Assembly (NCBI GenBank): GCA_016935935.1 | Contig: JAFGPZ010000089.1 | Location: forward strand, 1-13,776 | Source of the DNA: Deltaproteobacteria bacterium | Lineage (GTDB): Bacteria; Desulfobacterota; Syntrophia; Syntrophales; UBA2210 | DNA: 13,776 nucleotides | Direction of reading: 5' to 3' | Shown: in pieces, positions 6,661 through 13,776 of the stretch | Layout of the letters: each line of letters opens with the position of its first letter | How positions within the stretch are numbered: the stretch's first letter is position 1 | Notes under the pieces: model-generated | What the model was told of the DNA's origin: nothing | The model's database searches: none | What the model saw: only the letters and a program-made list of their open reading frames with translations | Position numbers and translations under genes: made by a program

Positions 6661-7202
6661 TAGGGAGCGATCTTGCAAAACGATATGCCAGGGCCTTATT
6701 TGAGATAGCCCGTGAAGAAGACAAAATAGAGGTTATCTATGATGAGGTGAAGGGGTTTTTATCCCTTCTTGAAGAAAACGTCAACCTGATGGATTTTCTT
6801 GCGAATCCCGTTTTTGAAATATCCGATAAAAAGAAGATCATAGAAGAGATCCTCCAAAAGACCGGAATTTCAGTAATTACCTCCAATTTCCTGAAGCTTC
6901 TGGTAGATAAAAGAAGGATCAATGTCTTGCCTCAGATAGAGATGTGCTACAGGCAGTATATGGATGAAGTGTTGAATAGCGCGAGGGTTTATATCAAGAC
7001 TGTATCTCCACTGTCGGATGAAATTTTGAAGAAGATGAAGGAGAAAATGGAGCATTATACGGGGAAGACCGTAGAGATGATTATCGATGAGGATCCATCA
7101 CTGGTCGGCGGTGTAGTCGTGAGAGTCGGAGATATCCTTTATGATGGCAGTATCAGAACCCAGCTCGCGGGTATAAGGGAACTCATAAGAGAGGAGATTT
7201 AG
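6657..7202 (+). CDS. atpH: F-type ATP synthase subunit delta (OSCP)
   Basis: Delta joins the top of the alpha/beta hexamer to the b-b' stalk. The 181 residues are the usual length. The N-terminal helical domain opens with the family signature LAKRYARALFEIA. The C-terminal domain carries ARVYIKTVSPLSDE, the lysine-rich KKMKEKMEHYTGK, then IDEDPSLVGGVVVRVGD and a closing LAGIRELI, all characteristic of OSCP/delta. The likely start is TTG at 6657, overlapping the atpF stop as TTGA, with GGTGA seven bases upstream. No ATG or GTG in frame lies between there and the signature. The rare start could keep delta output low and tied to atpF translation. Confidence 0.95.
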   Translation: MIGSDLAKRYARALFEIAREEDKIEVIYDEVKGFLSLLEENVNLMDFLANPVFEISDKKKIIEEILQKTGISVITSNFLKLLVDKRRINVLPQIEMCYRQYMDEVLNSARVYIKTVSPLSDEILKKMKEKMEHYTGKTVEMIIDEDPSLVGGVVVRVGDILYDGSIRTQLAGIRELIREEI

Positions 7203-7205
7203 AGG

Positions 7206-8720
7206 ATGGAGGCAATCAGGGCAGAAGAAATTACTCGGATAATATCCAGTCAGATAAAGGATTACGAGAAGAAGCTGGATATCAGCGAAACGGGGACCGT
7301 ATTATCCGTGGGAGACGGTATTGCCAAGGTCTACGGTGTGGAAAATGCGATGGCTATGGAACTGCTGGAGTTTCCCGGTGGCATATTGGGGATGGTTCTT
7401 AACCTGGAGCGGGATAATGTGGGTGTGGCAATTCTCGGTCACGACACGCACATAAAAGAGGGCGATACTGTAAAAAGAACGGGAAGAATAGCCCAGGTTC
7501 CCGTTGGGGAGGCTGTTCTGGGCCGTGTTCTCGACGCTACAGGAGCTCCTCTCGATGGCAAGGGACCGGTGGAAACCGATGAGTACAGAAGGATCGAAAT
7601 GGTAGCCCCCGGTGTTATTGACCGGCAGCCCGTTAATCAGCCCATGTATACGGGAATCAAGGCAATCGATGCCATGACGCCCATAGGCAGAGGGCAGCGG
7701 GAACTTATAATTGGAGACAGACAGATAGGAAAGACCGCCATATGTATAGACGCCATTCTGAGACAGAAGAATACTGGTGTCAAGTGTATCTATGTGGCAA
7801 TCGGCCAGAAGAAATCAACGGTTGCCCAGGTAGTTGAAGTTCTGAGAAAGCACGACGCTATGGATTATACCTGCGTCGTTTCCGCCTGCGCCAGCGATCC
7901 CGGCACCCTTCAATATATCTCTGCCTTTGCGGGATGTTCAATTGGTGAATATTTCAGAGATAAGGGCGAGGACGCCTTGATTCTCTACGACGATCTGTCA
8001 AAGCAGGCCGTTGCCTACCGTCAGATATCACTGCTTTTGAGAAGGCCCCCCGGACGCGAAGCCTACCCTGGGGATATCTTCTACAACCACTCGAGATTGC
8101 TGGAGAGGGCCGCCAAACTTAACGACAAGCTTGGAGGGGGTTCTCTGACTGCGCTTCCCATTATTGAAACACAGGCCGGAGACGTTTCTGCCTTTATCCC
8201 TACCAATGTTATCTCAATTACAGACGGCCAGGTCTATCTGGAACCCAACCTTTTCTACTCCGGTGTGAGGCCCGCCATAAATGTGGGGCTCTCTGTTTCG
8301 CGAGTCGGTGGTGCAGCTCAGGTGAAGGCAATGAAACAGGTTGCGGGCACTCTGAAACTCGATTTGGCACAGTACAGGGAACTGGCCGCCTTCGCTCAGT
8401 TCGGCAGTGACCTTGACAAGGCGACGCAGGCTCAGTTGAACAGGGGAATGAGGCTCGTTGAATTGCTGAAACAGCCGCAGTACAGACCTATGTCCCTGTC
8501 TGAGGAAGTACTTGTTCTCTTCGCCGGTGTAAGGGGCTTTATCGATAAATATCCCGTTGAGCGTTTAAAAGACTATGAAGCGCAGCTCCTCAGTTTTGTG
8601 GAAAGTAAATACCCCGATCTCATGAAAGAGATTGATGAGAGACAGGAAATAACGGGTGATCTTGAAAAGAAGATGAAAGAAACATTGACCGAATTTGATT
8701 CTGTCTTCGTCGCTGAGTAA
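7206..8720 (+). CDS. atpA: F-type ATP synthase subunit alpha
   Basis: Alpha forms the non-catalytic nucleotide sites of the F1 hexamer and supplies the arginine finger to the beta sites. The 504 residues are typical. Seen in order are an N-terminal crown domain ([15 protein letters not shown]), the Walker A loop GDRQIGKT at residues 170-177 with Lys176, the Walker B strand ALILYDD, the segment [15 protein letters not shown], and the arginine finger Arg366 in [10 protein letters not shown]. The helical C-terminal domain closes the protein. The Walker A loop has Ile174 where Thr is usual (GDRQTGKT). The chain is about ten residues shorter than E. coli alpha near [10 protein letters not shown]. 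The start lies three bases after the atpH stop, with GAGGAG upstream. Confidence 0.98.
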   Translation: MEAIRAEEITRIISSQIKDYEKKLDISETGTVLSVGDGIAKVYGVENAMAMELLEFPGGILGMVLNLERDNVGVAILGHDTHIKEGDTVKRTGRIAQVPVGEAVLGRVLDATGAPLDGKGPVETDEYRRIEMVAPGVIDRQPVNQPMYTGIKAIDAMTPIGRGQRELIIGDRQIGKTAICIDAILRQKNTGVKCIYVAIGQKKSTVAQVVEVLRKHDAMDYTCVVSACASDPGTLQYISAFAGCSIGEYFRDKGEDALILYDDLSKQAVAYRQISLLLRRPPGREAYPGDIFYNHSRLLERAAKLNDKLGGGSLTALPIIETQAGDVSAFIPTNVISITDGQVYLEPNLFYSGVRPAINVGLSVSRVGGAAQVKAMKQVAGTLKLDLAQYRELAAFAQFGSDLDKATQAQLNRGMRLVELLKQPQYRPMSLSEEVLVLFAGVRGFIDKYPVERLKDYEAQLLSFVESKYPDLMKEIDERQEITGDLEKKMKETLTEFDSVFVAE

Positions 8721-8744
8721 GCGGCTCGCAAGAGGAGTTTGTGA

Positions 8745-9620
8745 ATGGGTGCGGCGTTAAGTGATATAAAAAGAAAAGTCAAAGCTGTAGAGAAGACGAA
8801 GCAGATTACCAGGGCAATGAATATGGTGGCTGCATCAAAGCTCAAGTCTGCCCAATTGAAAATGGAAAGCTTTGTGCCTTACGCGGTGCGGCTCCGCCAG
8901 GTGATGGAAGAACTCGCGCAGAGAGTGGATACGAAGATTCACCCGCTCCTGTCCGTTAGAGAACCCCAGAAAATACGGGTCATTGTTATGACGTCTGATA
9001 AGGGTCTTTGCGGGGGGTTCAATTCCAATGTAATAAGAAAAGCGGAAGTGTTTATAGCGGGGCAGAAGAAGGAGGGCAGAGAGGTTTCTCTCGTTTCTGT
9101 TGGTAAGAAGGGAAGAGATTATTTCAAAAAGAGAGAAAGTATCGTTGGAGAATATACCGATATTGCCAGAAAAGAGGGTGTAGAAACGGCCGTTGATATT
9201 CTTGGAGACGCTATCCCTTCCTTTCTTGCAGAGGAATGTGATGCCCTCTATCTCGTGTACAGTGAGTTCAAAAATCTCGGTTCACAGAAACCGGATATCA
9301 TTCGACTTTTGCCCCTGTCACCGATGGAATCCGATGACGAAGCCCTGGCAAGGAAGCCGGACTATGTCTATGAACCGTCGGAGGAAGAACTCCTCAATCA
9401 CCTCATCCCACTCTATCTGAGATCCCTGATCTTAAAAGGGCTTCTGGAGACTACAACGGGTGAGCATGGAGCAAGAATGGTGGCAATGGACAATGCGACC
9501 AAAAATTGTGATGAGATGGTTGAAAGTCTTACACTCAAGTTTAACAAGGCCAGACAGGCGGCCATTACCAACGAACTCATGGATATAGTGGGTGGAACCG
9601 AGGCGTTAGCACGGGGATAA
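8745..9620 (+). CDS. atpG: F-type ATP synthase subunit gamma
   Basis: Gamma is the central rotor shaft linking the c-ring to the alpha/beta hexamer. The 291 residues are the normal length. The N-terminal helix reads LSDIKRKVKAVEKTKQITRAM followed by NMVAASKLK. The middle Rossmann-like domain contains TSDKGLCGGFN. The C-terminal helix carries the signature DNATKNCDEM and ends with LTLKFNKARQAAITNELMDI, the segment that threads through the hexamer. The ATG is preceded by AAGAGGAG. It lies 24 bases after atpA, and 56 bases separate it from atpD, a slightly longer gap in which I see only a ribosome binding site. Confidence 0.98.
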   Translation: MGAALSDIKRKVKAVEKTKQITRAMNMVAASKLKSAQLKMESFVPYAVRLRQVMEELAQRVDTKIHPLLSVREPQKIRVIVMTSDKGLCGGFNSNVIRKAEVFIAGQKKEGREVSLVSVGKKGRDYFKKRESIVGEYTDIARKEGVETAVDILGDAIPSFLAEECDALYLVYSEFKNLGSQKPDIIRLLPLSPMESDDEALARKPDYVYEPSEEELLNHLIPLYLRSLILKGLLETTTGEHGARMVAMDNATKNCDEMVESLTLKFNKARQAAITNELMDIVGGTEALARG

Positions 9621-9658
9621 TTGCTCCATTATGATTTCTGTGGACAGACGCTATATAA

Positions 9659-11086
<1,428 letters not shown>

Positions 11087-11104
11087 AGGCGGAGGATTTG
11101 AGCG

Positions 11105-11512
11105 ATGGCAGATGAACTGATGCTGGAGATTGTAACACCGGAGAAGCGGGTTTTCCGGGATGTTGTGGAGGAAGTGACGATCCCCGGCAGCGAGGGGGAA
11201 TTCGGTGTGTTGCTCGGCCACGAACCGCTTTTGAGCATGGTCAAGGTTGGTGAACTCAATTTCACAAAGGATAATAAGAAAACATATTATGCTGCCGATG
11301 CCGGGTACGCCGAGGTAACGGAAGACACTGTAACGGTTATAGTTGAGTCTGCCCTGAGATCTGACATTATTGATAAAAACGAGGCCGAAAGGGAAAAGAA
11401 CGAGGCGGAGTCACGGATAGCCCAGATGAGCAAAGACGATCCCGAGTATGAGAAAATGACAGTCATTCTTGCGAGGGCGGAGACAAAACTGAAAGTGGCG
11501 GAAAAGGTATAG
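11105..11512 (+). CDS. atpC: F-type ATP synthase subunit epsilon
   Basis: Epsilon binds the foot of gamma and can inhibit ATP hydrolysis through its C-terminal helices. The 135 residues include the beta-sandwich domain (LEIVTPEKRVF, VTIPGSEGEFGVLLGHEPLLS, YYAADAGYAEV) and a C-terminal two-helix part from about residue 90 (NEAEREKNEAESR, then DPEYEKMTVILARAETKLKV). It is therefore a full-length form able to act as an inhibitor, unlike truncated versions. The ATG is preceded by GGAGG at 9-10 bases, 18 bases after atpD. It is the last gene of the operon. A terminator follows 44 bases after its stop. Confidence 0.97.
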   Translation: MADELMLEIVTPEKRVFRDVVEEVTIPGSEGEFGVLLGHEPLLSMVKVGELNFTKDNKKTYYAADAGYAEVTEDTVTVIVESALRSDIIDKNEAEREKNEAESRIAQMSKDDPEYEKMTVILARAETKLKVAEKV

Positions 11513-11556
11513 CCTATTCAGATACCGTTTGATGAAGAGATGAAAATGTTAATAAT

Positions 11557-11589
11557 AAAGCCAAGACCTTAAGCCAACTTGGCTTTTTT
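11557..11589 (+). terminator. Intrinsic terminator after atpC
   Basis: AAAGCCAAG (11557-11565) pairs perfectly with CTTGGCTTT (11578-11586) around a 12-base loop. A run of six T residues spans 11584-11589. The loop contains a second AAGCCA (11571-11576) that can pair with the same 3' arm as a shorter 6-bp hairpin with a 3-base loop. It ends only 11 bases before the ribosome binding site of the next gene. Confidence 0.8.
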
Positions 11590-11600
11590 ATCTTTTAAAA

Positions 11601-11607
11601 AGAGGAG
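11601..11607 (+). promoter_or_regulatory. Ribosome binding site deciding the transporter start
   Basis: AGAGGAG lies seven bases before the ATG at 11615. An earlier in-frame TTG at 11579 lies within the terminator 3' arm and has no such site. The ATG is therefore the start, and it leaves a clean membrane-insertion N-terminus. Confidence 0.8.
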
Positions 11608-11614
11608 CTATCCT

Positions 11615-13087
11615 ATGGTGAATTTGAAGAAAATTATGTCGGGGGTTCTTGTTCTTGCTCTGTGGTTTCTTATGTGCGTGGAACCATCACTTGCGGCAGC
11701 GGGCGCAGGTCACAGCGGTCCCAGCATTGGAACGATACTTCCGGTATGGACTATAATTCCATTTGCGGGGATTCTATTGTCTATAGCGTTATGCCCTCTT
11801 CTGGTACCCCACTTCTGGCACAGCCACTTTGGAAAGATGTCCGCTTTCTGGGCGATACTCTTTGCCGTTCCGTTTCTCTTCGTTTATCATGGTGTGGCTT
11901 TATATGAAATCATACACATTTATCTTATTGACTATTTCCCCTTCATCATACTCCTCTGGGGTCTCTTTACCATCTCCGGCGGAATTGTCGTCAGCGGTTC
12001 GCTGAAAGGCACGCCACTTCTTAACACTATAATGCTTCTCATCGGAACGATACTGGCCTCATGGATAGGTACAACGGGGGCGGCCATGGTAATGATACGC
12101 CCTCTTTTACGCGCCAACAAAAACAGGCTGAAGAAGGTGCATGTCATATGTTTTTTCATATTCCTCGTTGCAAATATAGGGGGTTCTCTCACCCCTCTGG
12201 GCGATCCTCCTTTGTTTCTGGGATTCATACATAATGTCCCCTTCTTCTGGGTAACTACGGGAATCCTTCCTCACATGCTTATGGCATCGATCATTTTACT
12301 GGTTTTGTTTTTCTTTTTCGATACTTTTTACTACAGGAAGGAAAAAGATCGCATAAAAGAGGTTGATCCAGAAGAAGAGAAGATTCCCTTGAAAATCGAG
12401 GGACTCTATAACTTCCTCCTCTTAGGCGGTGTTATAAGTCTCGTTCTTATGAGTGGGTCCTGGAAAGTGGGAAATTTCAATGTACTCGGTGTCCATGTCG
12501 AATATCAGAACCTTCTGAGAGATCTTGGTATCATAACGATGGGCGTCATCTCCCTTGCGGTAACTCCCAAAAGACTGCGCGAGGCCAACGAGTTCAGCTG
12601 GTTTCCTATTGTCGAGGTGGCAAAGCTCTTTGCCGGCATATTCATGACGATTATCCCCGCCCTGGCAATTCTGAAGGCTGGAAGCCACGGCGCTCTGGCG
12701 GGGCTTATTGAAGTGGTGAAGGATCCCTATCACTATTTCTGGGTAACGGGGATGCTCTCTTCATTCCTCGACAACGCGCCCACCTACCTGACATTCTTCA
12801 ATCTGGCGCTGGGGAAACTGGGCCTCAGCGAGGCTTGTATTCCTGCGGCTCTTGCGGCGAAGGAGGCGACGGCGAATCCCTTATTTATCAGTTACCTTAA
12901 AGCCATTTCAGCGGGTGCTGTTTTCATGGGGGCCAATACCTATATCGGTAATGCCCCTAACTTTATGGTCAAGTCCATTGCAGAAGAGGCGGGGATTAAC
13001 ATGCCCAGCTTTTTCGGTTATATGATCAAATTTTCCATACCCATTTTAATTCCTATATTTATTATCGTGACTTTTGTTTTCTTTTAG
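11615..13087 (+). CDS. Putative sodium:proton antiporter / citrate-transporter-like membrane protein
   Basis: This 490-residue polytopic membrane protein resembles the CitMHS/NhaD-type ion transporter superfamily, in the branch usually annotated as sodium:proton antiporter or putative citrate transporter. It starts with a signal-like segment (MVNLKKIMSG, a hydrophobic core, PSLAAAG), then about eleven hydrophobic helices. Conserved-looking elements are GTTGAAMVMIRP near residue 152, SLTPLGDPPLFLGF with Asp197, and SSFLDNAPTYLTFF with Asp386. Paired re-entrant-loop motifs of this kind are expected in the superfamily. The substrate cannot be read from the sequence: Na+/H+ exchange fits the atp neighbourhood, but an organic acid is possible. 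It sits directly behind the atpC terminator with no visible promoter of its own. The family call is good and the function is tentative. Confidence 0.8.
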   Translation: MVNLKKIMSGVLVLALWFLMCVEPSLAAAGAGHSGPSIGTILPVWTIIPFAGILLSIALCPLLVPHFWHSHFGKMSAFWAILFAVPFLFVYHGVALYEIIHIYLIDYFPFIILLWGLFTISGGIVVSGSLKGTPLLNTIMLLIGTILASWIGTTGAAMVMIRPLLRANKNRLKKVHVICFFIFLVANIGGSLTPLGDPPLFLGFIHNVPFFWVTTGILPHMLMASIILLVLFFFFDTFYYRKEKDRIKEVDPEEEKIPLKIEGLYNFLLLGGVISLVLMSGSWKVGNFNVLGVHVEYQNLLRDLGIITMGVISLAVTPKRLREANEFSWFPIVEVAKLFAGIFMTIIPALAILKAGSHGALAGLIEVVKDPYHYFWVTGMLSSFLDNAPTYLTFFNLALGKLGLSEACIPAALAAKEATANPLFISYLKAISAGAVFMGANTYIGNAPNFMVKSIAEEAGINMPSFFGYMIKFSIPILIPIFIIVTFVFF

Positions 13088-13178
13088 TAGACTGAGTGTG
13101 TCCCGTTTATCGGGTTTAGGATTTCGATTTATAGTCAAAGAACAAAAATACCAATGATAATGAGGGAGAAAACAACAT

Positions 13179-13760
13179 ATGAGTAAGAGTTATTATGAGG
13201 TAATAGTCGAAGGGTCCTGCGATCTTATCAAGGGTTTTGTCCTCGGCTTCATGGAAGGAAAAGGGATCAGGGGAGAGTCCGTATTTGAAGAGGCAGAACG
13301 TATAAAAGTTGAAGGAACCTTAGAGCAGATTATAAGAATGTCGGGGATTAAGGGGAAGCGGATCCATATAATAATCGAATCAGGCTTTTATAAACTGCTA
13401 AACGAAGCGTTAATGAAAGTTAAGGACAGGATGGACCTGAAAGTAATATCTGCAAAAGAGATAATCGATGCACGCTTTGATTTTCATTACAAGGCATTTA
13501 CAAATGAGCTGGGCGATGAATTAAAGGGTCTCTTTTCTAATTTGAAAGGGGGACTTAAAATCAGGGGGGACTACTCGCCTGAGGAATCTGTAATGCCGGA
13601 AGGCAAGGGTATCGAGGCATACGCCCCGTTGCATGCCTATAAATTAAGTGCAAAAGGCGAGATACACGGTCCCGCCATGGAGGTTTTCGGTTTTTACAGA
13701 AAACTGGAACTATATGACATGGTGGAACTTGGCGATATAGAACTGAAATACGCCGACTGA
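13179..13760 (+). CDS. Hypothetical protein, 193 residues, family not recognised
   Basis: I do not recognise this protein. It is soluble in appearance, with no signal peptide or membrane helix, and mixed alpha/beta with many short Val/Ile/Leu strands (YEVIVEG, KRIHIIIES, LKVISA). No catalytic motif or metal-binding cluster is evident. The N-terminal stretch (residues 6-27) and the C-terminal stretch (154-175) share a pattern: Tyr, then Gly six residues on, then V-x-G-F, suggesting two related alpha/beta halves. The ATG is preceded by GAGGGAG at about ten bases. It lies 91 bases behind the transporter gene with no strong promoter or terminator between, so co-transcription is possible. The frame is intact and the codon use resembles that of its neighbours, so it is very likely a real gene. 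Confidence 0.85.
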   Translation: MSKSYYEVIVEGSCDLIKGFVLGFMEGKGIRGESVFEEAERIKVEGTLEQIIRMSGIKGKRIHIIIESGFYKLLNEALMKVKDRMDLKVISAKEIIDARFDFHYKAFTNELGDELKGLFSNLKGGLKIRGDYSPEESVMPEGKGIEAYAPLHAYKLSAKGEIHGPAMEVFGFYRKLELYDMVELGDIELKYAD

Positions 13761-13765
13761 AAATC

Positions 13766-13771
13766 AGGAAG
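13766..13771 (+). promoter_or_regulatory. Possible ribosome binding site of a gene beyond the window
   Basis: AGGAAG lies six bases after the stop of the last gene and five bases from the window end, without a terminator in between. It suggests that another co-directional gene starts just outside. The start codon itself is not visible. Confidence 0.25.
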
Positions 13772-13776
13772 AAATA

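Noticed and set aside
11579..11614. Upstream TTG start adding 12 residues to the transporter
   Set aside because: The TTG lies in the terminator stem, lacks a Shine-Dalgarno, and would add a basic stretch with no family support. The ATG at 11615 has a strong site at proper spacing.
13102..13117. CCCG-TTTAT-CGGG hairpin followed by TTT after the transporter gene, as a terminator
   Set aside because: The stem is only 4 bp and the T-run only three bases. This is too weak to call, so the last gene may be co-transcribed with the transporter.
13156..13161. GATAAT as a -10 box for the last gene
   Set aside because: It directly abuts the Shine-Dalgarno, so transcription would start within or after the ribosome binding site. 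No -35 is present.

Overview
The window looks like core chromosome of an anaerobic Desulfobacterota (former Deltaproteobacteria) bacterium, perhaps near the Syntrophales. The reasons are the gene order (rod-shape genes, a bactofilin, then an F1-type ATP synthase operon with paired b' and b subunits and no a or c subunit) and the style of the proteins. The taxon is an inference. All genes are on the + strand. I see no mobile element, tRNA, rRNA or CRISPR array.

Positions 1-5399 hold a cell-shape operon: the C-terminal half of mreB (cut by the window edge), mreC, mreD, mrdA (PBP2), rodA and a small bactofilin. From mreC to rodA the genes overlap by 4-17 bases, so translation is probably coupled. 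The products would form the elongasome: MreB filaments, the MreC/MreD membrane bridge, the RodA glycosyltransferase and its PBP2 transpeptidase partner. The bactofilin adds a second cytoskeletal polymer.

Positions 5400-5668 are non-coding and the most information-rich DNA here. They carry a 17-base dyad, an AT-rich UP-element-like dyad, a TTGACA -35 box, a roughly 120-base leader, and an intrinsic terminator only 13 bases before the ribosome binding site of the next gene. A 5' leader segment is complementary both to a mid-leader segment and to the 5' arm of the terminator. This is the layout of a transcription attenuator.

Positions 5669-11512 are atpF', atpF, atpH, atpA, atpG, atpD and atpC, giving the peripheral stalk (b', b, delta) and the complete F1 head (alpha, gamma, beta, epsilon). 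The membrane rotor and stator subunits c and a must be encoded elsewhere.

Positions 11513-13776 hold a terminator, a multi-pass membrane protein of the citrate transporter/Na+:H+ antiporter type, and a 193-residue protein I cannot assign, which has a faint internal repeat. As with the atp operon, the transporter gene starts directly behind a terminator with no room for a promoter between them. No clearly novel multi-gene system is visible. The best leads are the attenuator-like leader of the atp operon and the unassigned last gene.
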